Assembly: GCF_900163655.1 (NCBI RefSeq) | Contig: NZ_FWFG01000010.1 | Span: 1-48,549 of the forward strand | DNA: 48,549 nt | Source: Brachybacterium nesterenkovii | GTDB lineage: Bacteria > Actinomycetota > Actinomycetes > Actinomycetales > Dermabacteraceae | Direction of reading: 5' to 3' | Shown here: positions 33,435 to 42,179 of the stretch, piece after piece | Layout of the letters: each line of letters starts with the position of its first letter | How positions within the stretch are numbered: position 1 is the stretch's first letter | The notes under the pieces: generated by a model | Database searches by the model: none | What the model saw: the letters and a program-made list of their open reading frames with translations, nothing else | What the model was told of the DNA's origin: nothing | Program-made: the position numbers and the translations under genes

Positions 33435-33769
33435 CGTCCGGCGCGGAGGCGCCCGTGCGGCAGGGCCGGCCCGCGAATGGGGATGACCACGACCTGGGGA
33501 GGAACCGCGGACAGGGCATCCGCGGCGAGGCGACGGAACCGGATCCGCCCGCGGCTCTTGCGGTGCGCCGCGGCACAGGAGTATGGTCTAGATCACAACG
33601 ACGAACAAGGGATTCGGAACCCACGTGCGAGTGGTCTCCGCAAAGGACCGGCTTCCCGGGTGCCGACAGCACCTCGGCAGCCATCGCAAGGCACGCCTGA
33701 TCCCGTCTCCTGGATCGTCGCAGACGGCGTCGCGGTCACCCGCGGCGCCGTCGCTCTGCGCCCGAGCCC
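33435..33769. other. Gene-free stretch with an orphan promoter
   Basis: This 335-bp gap lies between the first tad gene and the 3' end of xth. It must hold the tad promoter (not identified). It also contains a rightward promoter with a DasR-like site (33558-33595). Downstream of that, a GTG at 33625 opens a frame that soon runs antisense into xth and has no protein-like character. A lost gene or a small RNA is possible. Confidence 0.45.
33558..33595 (+). promoter_or_regulatory. Promoter overlapped by a DasR dre-like operator
   Basis: TTGCGG (33558-33563), an 18-bp spacer and TATGGT (33582-33587) form a promoter towards the plus strand. TGGTCTAGATCA (33584-33595) differs by one base from the DasR dre core TGGTCTAGACCA and overlaps the -10. 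No convincing gene follows. Confidence 0.45.
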
Positions 33770-34570
33770 TCAGAGCTCCAGATCCACGATCACCGGTGCG
33801 TGATCCGAGGCGCCCTTACCCTTGCGCTCGTCGCGGTCGATCCGCGCATCGACCACGGCGCGCTGCACCGCCGGGGAGCCGAGCGCGAAGTCGATGCGCA
33901 TGCCCTCCTTCTTGGGGAAGCGCAGCGCCTGGTAGTCCCAGTACGTGTAGACGCCGGGCCCGGGCGCATACGGGCGCACCAGGTCCGCATAGCCCGCGTC
34001 GACGATCGCCCGGAACGCCGCCCGTTCGGGCTCGGTCACGTGGGTCGCGCCCTCGAAGGCCGCCATGTCCCACACGTCCTCGTCCAGCGGCGCCACGTTG
34101 AAGTCGCCCGCGAAGACGGTCCGCGTCTCGGGGTCTGCGGCCAGGGCCCGCTCGCCCTCGGCGCGCACGGCGTCCAGCCAGCGCAGCTTGTAGGCGTAAT
34201 GCGGGTGGTCGATCTCCCGGCCGTTGGGCACGTACAGCGACCACAGGCGCAGCCCGTCCCCGACGATGCCCGAGATCATGCGCGCCTCGAGCACGCCGGT
34301 CTCGTCCTCGGGATAGGTCGGGAGCGCCTCGACCTCGGTGCGCACGTCCTCCAGGCCGACGCGGGAGAGGATCCCCACCCCGTTCCACTGGTTCAGCCCG
34401 TGCATCGCGCACGCGTACCCGGCCGCCTCGAAGGCGGACAGGTCCAGCTGCTCGGGACGGGCCTTGAGCTCCTGCAGCGCCAGCACGTCGACGTCACGCC
34501 GCTCGAGGAAGGCGACGACCCGCTCGGTGCGGGCGCGCAGGGAGTTGATGTTCCAGGTGGCGATGCGCAT
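33770..34570 (-). CDS. xth: Exodeoxyribonuclease III
   Basis: A 266-aa AP endonuclease and 3' exonuclease of the ExoA/XthA family. It shows ATWNINSLRAR at the start, LQELK, YVPNGRE, FAGDFNVAP, RIDFALGS and the terminal SDHAPV, which include the metal-binding and catalytic Asp, Asn and His residues. TAGTAT seven bases before the ATG indicates a leaderless transcript. The longer upstream frame is a low-complexity repeat and is not used. Confidence 0.95.
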   Translation of the reverse strand: MRIATWNINSLRARTERVVAFLERRDVDVLALQELKARPEQLDLSAFEAAGYACAMHGLNQWNGVGILSRVGLEDVRTEVEALPTYPEDETGVLEARMISGIVGDGLRLWSLYVPNGREIDHPHYAYKLRWLDAVRAEGERALAADPETRTVFAGDFNVAPLDEDVWDMAAFEGATHVTEPERAAFRAIVDAGYADLVRPYAPGPGVYTYWDYQALRFPKKEGMRIDFALGSPAVQRAVVDARIDRDERKGKGASDHAPVIVDLEL

Positions 34571-34577
34571 GGAAGCG

Positions 34578-34583
34578 ATACTA
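34578..34583 (-). promoter_or_regulatory. Leaderless -10 for xth
   Basis: TAGTAT on the minus strand is seven bases upstream of the ATG at 34570. It is close to the TATAAT consensus. Confidence 0.6.
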
Positions 34584-34590
34584 GGCGGCG

Positions 34591-34629
34591 CCCCTCCGAG
34601 CCGCCCCTCCGAGCCGCCCCTCCGAGGCG
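34591..34629. repeat. 13-bp tandem repeat, three copies
   Basis: CCCCTCCGAGCCG occurs at 34591-34603 and 34604-34616, with a third copy at 34617-34629 differing by one base. It lies between the two leaderless divergent promoters of xth and the SDR gene. Confidence 0.8.
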
Positions 34630-34647
34630 CTGCTCCGCCGGAGGACC

Positions 34648-34653
34648 TAGGAT
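34648..34653 (+). promoter_or_regulatory. Leaderless -10 for the SDR gene
   Basis: TAGGAT is six bases before the ATG at 34660; no Shine-Dalgarno sequence is present. Confidence 0.55.
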
Positions 34654-34659
34654 TCGGCC

Positions 34660-35526
34660 ATGGCGCGCGCACTGGTCACCGGGTCCACCAGCGGACTGGG
34701 CCTCGAGTTCGCCTGGCAGCTCGCCGGCACGGGCCACGACCTGGTGCTCGTGGCCCGCGACGCCGACCGCCTGCCCGTGATCGCCCGGCAGATCGCCCAC
34801 GTGCACGACGTGCGCATCGAGACCCTCGTGGCGGACGTCGCGGACCGCCGCCAGCTCGAGAAGGTCGCCACCCGCCTGACCGATCCCGTCGATCCCGTGG
34901 ACCTGCTGGTCAACTCCACCGGCTGCACACTGCGCGGCGCCTTCCTGGAGTTCCCGATCGAGGAGCACGAGCGCCAGGCCGAGATCCTCGTGCGCGCCGT
35001 CCTCGTGCTCTCCCACGCCGCCGCCCGGACGATGGCCCAGCGCCGCCGCGGCGCGATCATCAACGTCTCCTCGCTCGCCGGGTTCACTGCCGGGGGCGCG
35101 CTCGCCGCCTCCAAGAGTTGGGTCACCGTGTTCACCGAGTCCCTCGCGGCCGAGCTCGAGGGCACGGGCGTGACCGCGACGGCCCTGCTGCCGGGTCTGG
35201 TCCAGTCCGCCGGCGCCGGCGGGGCGGCCGTGACCTGCGAGGGCGTCCCGCGGGTGACCTGGCAGAAGGCGCCGTACATCGTCGAGCAGGGCCTTCGGGA
35301 CGCGGCCCGCGGCCTCGCGCTGTCGATCCCCTCGGTGCGGGTGGGCGAGGACGGGGCGAGCGCCGGCACCGTCCGCGGCGCCCGCTGGGCACTCCTCGCG
35401 ATCACCCCGCGCCGCGTCGGCCTGCGGATCATCGAGCGCCGCCTGGCCACGGCCCGGCGCCGCGCCTCGCGTCGCCGCCTGCACGCCCCCTGGGCCCGCG
35501 ACGACGACTCCTCCGCCCGCTCCTGA
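34660..35526 (+). CDS. Short-chain dehydrogenase-like protein lacking the catalytic Tyr
   Basis: A 288-aa protein with the classical SDR fold. The nucleotide-binding motif TGSTSGLG is at 7-14, a variant of the NNAG motif (LVNSTG) near 83-88, and the catalytic-type Ser in INVSS near 137-138. The active-site YxxxK is altered: Lys152 is kept, but the position four before it is Leu148 (GALAASK), not Tyr. It may therefore be a non-catalytic or altered-mechanism member. The C-terminal ~60 residues are Arg-rich. It lies between xth and pyrE and seems transcribed from its own leaderless promoter. Confidence 0.85.
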   Translation: MARALVTGSTSGLGLEFAWQLAGTGHDLVLVARDADRLPVIARQIAHVHDVRIETLVADVADRRQLEKVATRLTDPVDPVDLLVNSTGCTLRGAFLEFPIEEHERQAEILVRAVLVLSHAAARTMAQRRRGAIINVSSLAGFTAGGALAASKSWVTVFTESLAAELEGTGVTATALLPGLVQSAGAGGAAVTCEGVPRVTWQKAPYIVEQGLRDAARGLALSIPSVRVGEDGASAGTVRGARWALLAITPRRVGLRIIERRLATARRRASRRRLHAPWARDDDSSARS

Positions 35527-35614
35527 CGCCCCCGAGCACGATCCCCGCGCCCGCGCCCGCGCCCGCGTCCACGTCCTCGCCCGCGCTCGCGGCGCCGCCC
35601 GACATGCCGCCCGG

Positions 35615-35620
35615 TACCCT
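35615..35620 (+). promoter_or_regulatory. Leaderless -10 for pyrE
   Basis: TACCCT is six bases before the ATG at 35627. A short CCGCGC-rich repeat lies about 50-70 bp further upstream. Confidence 0.55.
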
Positions 35621-35626
35621 GGCGCC

Positions 35627-36223
35627 ATGACCACCCCGAGCACCCCGCGCACCGACGCCGACCGCGCCGCGGACCGCGCCCGCCTCCTGCAGCTGATCGA
35701 CTCCCTCGCCGTCGTGCAGGGCCGCGTCGTCCTCTCCTCCGGCACGGAGGCCGACTACTACGTGGACCTGCGCCGCGTGACCCTCCACCACGAGGCCGCG
35801 CCGCTCGTGGGCCGCGTCCTGCTCGACGTGCTCGAGGCCGAGGGCGTGCTTGACGGCGTCGACGCCGTCGGCGGGCTCACGCTCGGGGCCGATCCGGTCG
35901 CGACCGCGCTGCTGCACGCCGCGGCCGCGGACGCCGGTGCGCCCGACCTCGACGCCTTCGTGGTGCGCAAGGCCGCCAAGGCCCACGGCATGCAGCGCCG
36001 CATCGAGGGGCCGTCGATCCAGGGCCGCACGGTCATCGCCGTCGAGGACACGTCCACCACCGGCGGCAGCGTCCTCGAGGCCTGCGAGGCCATCGCCGAT
36101 GACGGCGCGGACATCCGCGCGGTCGCCGTGATCATGGACCGCGGCACCGGCGCCCGCGAGGCCATCGAGGCCGCCGGTCACCGGTACGTGCACATCTTCT
36201 CCGTCGACGAGCTCGACGTCTGA
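35627..36223 (+). CDS. pyrE: Orotate phosphoribosyltransferase
   Basis: A 198-aa pyrimidine-biosynthesis enzyme that makes OMP from orotate and PRPP. The N-terminal part has LSSGTEADYYVDLR, the middle VGGLTLGADP and VVRKAAKAHG (catalytic Lys region), and the PRPP loop reads VIAVEDTSTTGGS. The length is normal for the family. Transcription appears leaderless. The order pyrE, then DedA, TrmH-family and fba genes nearby, recalls the mycobacterial Rv0382c-Rv0363c region. Confidence 0.96.
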   Translation: MTTPSTPRTDADRAADRARLLQLIDSLAVVQGRVVLSSGTEADYYVDLRRVTLHHEAAPLVGRVLLDVLEAEGVLDGVDAVGGLTLGADPVATALLHAAAADAGAPDLDAFVVRKAAKAHGMQRRIEGPSIQGRTVIAVEDTSTTGGSVLEACEAIADDGADIRAVAVIMDRGTGAREAIEAAGHRYVHIFSVDELDV

Positions 36224-36237
36224 GCCCACCCCGGCGA

Positions 36238-36278
36238 CGCGAGAGGGCGGCACCCCACCGGGGTGCCGCCCTCTCGCG
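36238..36278. terminator. Very strong bidirectional terminator hairpin
   Basis: A perfect 19-bp stem (36238-36256 with 36260-36278) and a 3-base loop separates convergent pyrE and the metalloprotease gene. Confidence 0.85.
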
Positions 36279-36311
36279 CGATGGGACCGTGCTCGTCCGG
36301 ATCCCGGCGGA

Positions 36312-37220
36312 TCAGACCTGCGCGGTCTCGAAGGTGTTGCAGGACTTCGGGTCGCCCGAGCCGTAGCCCTGGGTGAACCAGGCGCGGCGCGCCTCCGAGG
36401 AGCCGTGGGTCCAGGTCTCGGGGTTGACCTGGCCGCCGGCGACCTCGCCCTGGATGTGGTCGTCACCCACCGCGGTCGCGGCCGAGAGCGCCGAGTTGAT
36501 GTCGTCGGAGGTCAGCGGCTGCAGGAAGGGCTGGTCCTGGGAGTCCGTCGAGCTCGTGGCGTGGTTGGCCCACACGCCCGCGTAGCAGTCGGCCTGCAGC
36601 TCCAGGCGCACCGAGTCGGAGCCGGGGCCCGTCTGCGAGTGGTCGATCCGGTCCATCCGGCCCTCGAGGTTCTGGATGTGGTGGCCGTACTCGTGGGCGA
36701 TCACGTACTCCTTGGCCAGGTTGCCGCCGTCGGCGCCGAAGCGGGTGGTGAGCTCCTGGTAGAAGGAGGTGTCGATGTAGATGCCGTGGTCGGCCGGGCA
36801 GTAGAACGGGCCCACGGCCGCCGAGGCCATGCCACAGCCGGTGTTGACCTGGCCGGAGAAGATCACGGCCTGGGGCTCGGCGAAGGGGATCCCGGCCTCC
36901 GGCGCGAGGGCGCCCCACACGGAGTCCGCGGACTCGACGGTGGCCTGGACGAGGCAGTCGTCGTTCGCGTTGGCGTCGGCGCCGGTCGCGCACTGCTGGT
37001 CCATGGGCTGGACCTGGGACTGATCCTGCGTGGTGCCCATCTGGCCGCCGAGGATCGCCATGGGGTCCCCGCCCATGAGAGCCACGATGAGGGCGACGAC
37101 GACGAGGAGGCACCCGCCGCCACCGCCGACCGCGATGCCGCCGCGGCCCATGCCGCCTCCACCGCCGCCGGCACGGGACACGTTGCCGGACGAGATGTCG
37201 GCGTTGGGATTGAACGTCAT
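36312..37220 (-). CDS. Neutral zinc metallopeptidase (YpfJ family)
   Basis: A 302-aa membrane-anchored protein. A Gly-rich cytoplasmic start is followed by one membrane helix (about 37-50). The external domain has the zinc-binding HEYGHH (176-181), a downstream LQADCYAG motif with the likely third ligand, and several Cys residues that could form disulfides. It fits Pfam Zn_peptidase (PF04228). Physiological substrates are unknown. TACTGT six bases before the ATG points to leaderless transcription. It is divergent from the DedA gene. Confidence 0.93.
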   Translation of the reverse strand: MTFNPNADISSGNVSRAGGGGGGMGRGGIAVGGGGGCLLVVVALIVALMGGDPMAILGGQMGTTQDQSQVQPMDQQCATGADANANDDCLVQATVESADSVWGALAPEAGIPFAEPQAVIFSGQVNTGCGMASAAVGPFYCPADHGIYIDTSFYQELTTRFGADGGNLAKEYVIAHEYGHHIQNLEGRMDRIDHSQTGPGSDSVRLELQADCYAGVWANHATSSTDSQDQPFLQPLTSDDINSALSAATAVGDDHIQGEVAGGQVNPETWTHGSSEARRAWFTQGYGSGDPKSCNTFETAQV

Positions 37221-37226
37221 GGACAC

Positions 37227-37232
37227 ACAGTA
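37227..37232 (-). promoter_or_regulatory. Leaderless -10 for the metallopeptidase gene
   Basis: TACTGT on the minus strand is six bases before the ATG at 37220. Confidence 0.5.
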
Positions 37233-37315
37233 GGCGCCCGCCTCCCGCACAGGAAGCGTTCATAGCCTGGGCACGCCCCGACATCACCTGCCGAGGAACC
37301 GAGGAGAACCGCCCC

Positions 37316-37999
37316 GTGAACATCGTCGAATGGGCCGTCGCCCTGATCGACCGCTTCGGAGGGCCCGGCGTGGCCTTCCTCATCGCTCTGGAGAGCGTCT
37401 TCCCGCCCATCCCGTCCGAGGTCATCCTGCCGCTGGCGGGCGTCTCGGCCGCGGGGGAGGGGCATGCGCTCGCGGGCATGTACCTGTGGACTCTGCTGGG
37501 CTCGGTGACCGGGGCGCTGATCCTGTACGGGCTGGGTCGGGCGCTGGGCCGGGAGCGGCTGCGCCGGGCGATCATCCTCATGCCGCTGCTCAGCGTCGAG
37601 GACTTCGACCGCTCGGTCACATGGATGGATCGTCACGGCACGAAGGGGATCTTCTGGGGCCGCATGGTGCCGGGCGTCCGCTCGCTGGTGTCGATCCCGG
37701 CGGGCATCTACCGCATGGGACTGGGCCGCTTCGTGCTGCTGACGGCCGCGGGCAGCGCCCTGTGGAACGCCCTGTTCGTCGGCCTCGGGTACCGCTTGGG
37801 CGAGAACTGGCACGTCATCGAGCCCTACACCGATGCGGCCTCGACCGTCATCTACGCGATCGTCGCCGCGCTGGTGCTGTGGTCACTGTGGCGCCTCATC
37901 CGGCGGGAGCGCCGTCGCCGCGAGCTGGGACTGCCCGACCCGGACGAGGCCGCGATGGCCGAGCTGGATGCCGAGTCCGAGCGCGCGGATGCCCAGTGA
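37316..37999 (+). CDS. DedA-family membrane protein
   Basis: A 227-aa polytopic membrane protein. It keeps the family motifs E-S-V-F-P-P-I-P-S-E (about 27-36) and GRMVPGVRSLVSIPAG (about 115-130), with the essential acidic and Arg residues. Family members act as proton-dependent lipid (undecaprenyl phosphate or phospholipid) translocases. The GTG start has GAGGAG nine bases upstream. The stop codon shares one base with the start of the methyltransferase gene (TGATG). Confidence 0.92.
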   Translation: MNIVEWAVALIDRFGGPGVAFLIALESVFPPIPSEVILPLAGVSAAGEGHALAGMYLWTLLGSVTGALILYGLGRALGRERLRRAIILMPLLSVEDFDRSVTWMDRHGTKGIFWGRMVPGVRSLVSIPAGIYRMGLGRFVLLTAAGSALWNALFVGLGYRLGENWHVIEPYTDAASTVIYAIVAALVLWSLWRLIRRERRRRELGLPDPDEAAMAELDAESERADAQ

Positions 38000-38691
38000 T
38001 GGACGACGGGACCGCTGACGAGAGGGTGATCGGCGTCGGCCCCCATGCGCGCCCGTGGCCCGAGGACGATCGGTACGACCCCGAGCTGCTCGAGCACGGG
38101 GACCGCCGCAACGTCGCCGACCGTTTCCGCTACTGGCGGCGCGAGGCGATCGTCGCGGAGCTCGACCGCAGTCGCCACGCCTTCCACGTCGCGATCGAGA
38201 ACGTCGAGGATGACCGCAACATCGGCTCGATCGTGCGGACCGCCAACGCGATGGGCGCGGGCGCCTTCCACATCATGGGGCGCCGCCGCTGGAACCGCCG
38301 CGGGGCGATGGTCACCGACCGCTACCAGCACGAGCACCACCATGCGGACATGGCCGCGCTCGCGGCGTGGGCCCGGGAGCACGGGTACGCGCTGTTCGCG
38401 ATCGACAACGTGACGGGCGCCGAGCCGCTCGAGGCCGCGCGGCTGCCCGAGCGCTGCGTCCTCGTGCTCGGCCAGGAGGGGCCGGGGCTCTCCGCAGACG
38501 CACTGGCCGTCTGCGAGCGCGTGCTCGCGATCACCCAGTACGGGTCGACGCGCTCGATGAACGTGGCCGCGGCCGGGGCGATCGCGATGCACGCATGGGT
38601 GCTCGAGCACGCCTGGGGACGCGGCCCGATACGCCAGGGCGCCGTGTCCGGATCGCCCGAACGTCCTGGGGCGGATCGCCCCGTTCCGTGA
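37999..38691 (+). CDS. TrmH/SpoU-family RNA 2'-O-methyltransferase
   Basis: A 230-aa SPOUT enzyme. An N-terminal extension of ~60 residues (to RREAIVAEL) precedes the domain with motif 1 ENVEDDRNIGSIVRTANAMG, motif 2 LVLGQEGPGLS and motif 3 STRSMNVAAAGAIAMH, which form the knotted SAM site. It methylates a ribose in tRNA or rRNA; the exact nucleotide is not deducible. It is coupled to DedA by a TGATG junction. Rv0380c is the mycobacterial counterpart by context. Confidence 0.93.
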   Translation: MDDGTADERVIGVGPHARPWPEDDRYDPELLEHGDRRNVADRFRYWRREAIVAELDRSRHAFHVAIENVEDDRNIGSIVRTANAMGAGAFHIMGRRRWNRRGAMVTDRYQHEHHHADMAALAAWAREHGYALFAIDNVTGAEPLEAARLPERCVLVLGQEGPGLSADALAVCERVLAITQYGSTRSMNVAAAGAIAMHAWVLEHAWGRGPIRQGAVSGSPERPGADRPVP

Positions 38692-38754
38692 GAGGATCGA
38701 GGCACCGGGTGCCCTCGCGCCCGAGAACGACGAGCAACCCGTGGAGGAGCTGCC

Positions 38755-39786
<1,032 letters not shown>

Positions 39787-39830
39787 TCAGCACCGCCTGA
39801 GCAGTGCGAGAGGGCTGAGGCCCGATCGCC

Positions 39831-39868
39831 GAGGAGGCCCGTCCCGCTTCTGCGGGACGGGCCTCCTC
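39831..39868 (+). terminator. fba terminator
   Basis: A perfect 17-bp stem (39831-39847 with 39852-39868) and a TTCT loop, 44 bp after the fba stop codon. It also lies in the path of the convergent DUF2516 gene. Confidence 0.85.
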
Positions 39869-39947
39869 ATGTCTCGGGGGGGGGCGGATTAGCGGGGACG
39901 GCGCCGACGCGGCCGGGAGCGGCCGAGTGCCCGCGTCGTCGCGGTGC

Positions 39948-40283
39948 TCACCGCCGCCGGGGACCGCGGCCGCGGCCGTAGCTCCCCTGGGCATTGCCCA
40001 TTACGGCGCGCAGCGCGGGCAGGACGTCGGCCAGGAACACGCCCGCCATGACGATCCCGATGATCGCGAAGAAGACGCCCAGTATCCCCAGCAGGGACAG
40101 CAGGCCGATCACGACGGCGCCGAAGGTCATGGCCGCCCAGAACGGCTTGGTGCGCTTGCCGGCGGCCGTGTAGGCGTCGGGGCGGAAGCGCAGGGCGCTC
40201 ACGAGGGCCCACACCTCGATGCCGAGCAGGGCGACGGACAGGCCCAGCATGATCCAGCGCTCGATGAGGAAGATGGTCGACAT
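39948..40283 (-). CDS. DUF2516 family membrane protein
   Basis: A 111-aa protein with three predicted helices (about 10-30, 48-68 and 70-88) and a short Gly/Arg-rich tail. DUF2516 proteins occur near fba in other actinobacteria; no function is known to me. TAGCAT seven bases before the ATG suggests a leaderless transcript. It is divergent from the MerR gene. Confidence 0.88.
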   Translation of the reverse strand: MSTIFLIERWIMLGLSVALLGIEVWALVSALRFRPDAYTAAGKRTKPFWAAMTFGAVVIGLLSLLGILGVFFAIIGIVMAGVFLADVLPALRAVMGNAQGSYGRGRGPRRR

Positions 40284-40340
40284 GAGGGCGATGCTACCGG
40301 CGGGCCCTGCGGCGTCCTGGCATCCCCTCCGGCGCGGCTG

Positions 40341-40360
40341 TTGACTGCGACGTCACGTCA
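40341..40360 (+). promoter_or_regulatory. MerR-type promoter/operator
   Basis: TTGACT (40341-40346) is a good -35. A TGAC-N11-GTCA dyad (40342-40360) overlaps it, and GACTGT (40367-40372) could be a -10 at a 20-bp spacing, the long spacing typical of MerR-controlled promoters. It lies just before the regulator start. Confidence 0.45.
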
Positions 40361-40377
40361 CATGCTCGACTGTGCCC

Positions 40378-41256
40378 ATGAGGATCTCGGAATGCGCGGA
40401 GCTCACCGGCACCACGGTGCGCACCATCCGCTACTACCACCAGATCGGCCTGCTGCCCATTCCCGGGCATCGTGGCGGGCGGCGGGACTACGGGCTCGAC
40501 CATGTCGCCCGGATCCTGCGCATCCGCTGGCTCGCCGACGCGGGCGTGCCCCTCGACGCGGTCGCGCAGATCCTGGCGTCGGACGAGGCGACGGAGACGG
40601 ATGGGGGCGGCGAGCGCACCCTGCGCGAGCTGCGCGCGACCGCACGCACCCTCGACGAGCGCCTGGCCGAGCTCACGGAGCAGCGTGAGCGCATCGACGC
40701 CCTCATGACGATGGCCGAGGAGGGGCGGGAGTTCTCGCCGCTGCCCCCGTCGTTCTCGGCGTTCTACGACCGGGTCACGGCCCGCCTCACCGACCCCGAC
40801 GCCATCGCGGCCCTCGACAAGGAGCGGCGCATCGGGGAGATGTTCGCCCAGCGCGGCATGCTCGCCTCTCCGGCGCAGCTGGCTCCGGTGATGGAGCGCC
40901 TGACCGAGCACGACGTGGACCGCGTCGTCGAGTTCTACACGGCCTATGCACGGATCCCGCGCGAGGATCCCGAGACGGCCGACGGGCTCGTCACAGAGCT
41001 GCGGGAGCTGATCCGTCGCTGGTCCCGCGAGAACCCGGCGCTGACCGCCGACACCGTCGCGCTGCTGCCCGCCTGGGCGCTGCGCTCGCGCACCGGGGCG
41101 CGCATCCTGCAGGGCTTCATGACGCTCGTCGCTGGGGACGCCCGCCAGGCCCGCCTGCTGCGGGGCGTGCTCGACGACCTCCTCGGCCCCGCGTCCTCGT
41201 CCGCGAACCCCGCCACCGACACCGCCACCGACACCGATTCCGGGAGCCTGTCATGA
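40378..41256 (+). CDS. MerR-family transcriptional regulator
   Basis: A 292-aa regulator. The N-terminal winged HTH has RISECAELTGTTVRTIRYYHQIGLLP and the wing RDYGLDHVARILRIRWL. A dimerisation helix follows (about 80-115). The C-terminal ~170 residues are a helical ligand-sensing region (SAFYDRVTARLTDPDAIAAL and on), TipAS-like in general style. It overlaps the ABC ATPase gene by ATGA, so it should control its own exporter operon. The ATG at 40378 is chosen; a GTG at 40372 would add two residues. Confidence 0.92.
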   Translation: MRISECAELTGTTVRTIRYYHQIGLLPIPGHRGGRRDYGLDHVARILRIRWLADAGVPLDAVAQILASDEATETDGGGERTLRELRATARTLDERLAELTEQRERIDALMTMAEEGREFSPLPPSFSAFYDRVTARLTDPDAIAALDKERRIGEMFAQRGMLASPAQLAPVMERLTEHDVDRVVEFYTAYARIPREDPETADGLVTELRELIRRWSRENPALTADTVALLPAWALRSRTGARILQGFMTLVAGDARQARLLRGVLDDLLGPASSSANPATDTATDTDSGSLS

Positions 41257-42179
41257 CCGACCTGCCGATCATCCGCGCCGAGCGCCTCGTCAAGCGCTTC
41301 GGCCGCGCCATCGCCCTCGACGGCGCCGATCTCACCGTCGAACGCGGCCAGGTCCACGGCTTCCTCGGCCCCAACGGGGCGGGCAAGTCCACCACGATCC
41401 GCGCGATCCTGGGCCAGATCTCCCTCACCTCCGGCGAGCTCGAGGTGCTGGGCATGGACCCGCGGCGCGACGCGGTCGCCATCCACCACCGCCTCGCCTA
41501 CGTGCCCGGCGACGTCTCGCTGTGGCCCTCGCTCACGGGCGGCCAGTGCCTGGACCTCCTCGCGGGCTTCCATGGCCGCGAGGACCGCGCCCGGCGCGAC
41601 CGCCTCGTCGAGGCCTTCGACCTGGACCTGTCCAAGAGGGCCCGCACCTACTCCAAGGGCAACCGCCAGAAGGTCGCCCTCGTCGCGGCCCTGGCGCTGG
41701 ATGTGGACCTGTACGTCTTCGACGAGCCCACCTCGGGCCTGGACCCGCTCATGGAGGTCACGTTCCAGCAGGCCGTGCGGGAGCTCGCCGACCGCGGCGC
41801 CACGGTGCTGCTGTCCAGCCACATCCTCGATGAGGTCGAGTCGCTGTGCTCGCACGTGACGATCCTGCGGTCCGGCCGCACCATCTCCGCGGGCTCCCTC
41901 GAGGACCTGCGCCGCGCCACCACCACGACGATCAGCGCGACGTTCGCCGACGAGGAGGCGGTCCGGGCGCTGGTCGAGCGGATCGACGGGGCCGAGGCCG
42001 TCGCCGATGCCAGCGGCATCCACCTGACCGCGAAGGTCGAGCGCGAGCGGGTGGCCGCCGCCGTCGGCGCGGTCGCCGCCGCCGACCCGCTGTCCCTCGT
42101 GGTGCGCCCGCCCTCGCTGGATGAGCTGTTCCTCGAGCACTACGCGGGAGCCGCGGCGGACGACGGGGCTGCGCGATGA
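41253..42179 (+). CDS. ABC exporter ATP-binding protein
   Basis: A 308-aa ABC-2-type ATPase of the drug-resistance (DrrA-like) group. Walker A is GPNGAGKST, the signature is degenerate (YSKGNRQKV in place of LSGGQ), Walker B is LYVFDEPTSGLD and the switch His is in LLSSHI. The C-terminal ~90 residues are the usual extension of this group. It overlaps the MerR gene and the permease gene by 4 nt each, so the three are strictly coupled. Confidence 0.95.
   Translation: MTDLPIIRAERLVKRFGRAIALDGADLTVERGQVHGFLGPNGAGKSTTIRAILGQISLTSGELEVLGMDPRRDAVAIHHRLAYVPGDVSLWPSLTGGQCLDLLAGFHGREDRARRDRLVEAFDLDLSKRARTYSKGNRQKVALVAALALDVDLYVFDEPTSGLDPLMEVTFQQAVRELADRGATVLLSSHILDEVESLCSHVTILRSGRTISAGSLEDLRRATTTTISATFADEEAVRALVERIDGAEAVADASGIHLTAKVERERVAAAVGAVAAADPLSLVVRPPSLDELFLEHYAGAAADDGAAR

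Noticed and set aside
33625-34101. A 158-codon plus-strand gene behind the dre-like promoter
   Set aside because: Most of it is antisense to xth, Arg/Pro/Ser-rich, with no good ribosome-binding site.
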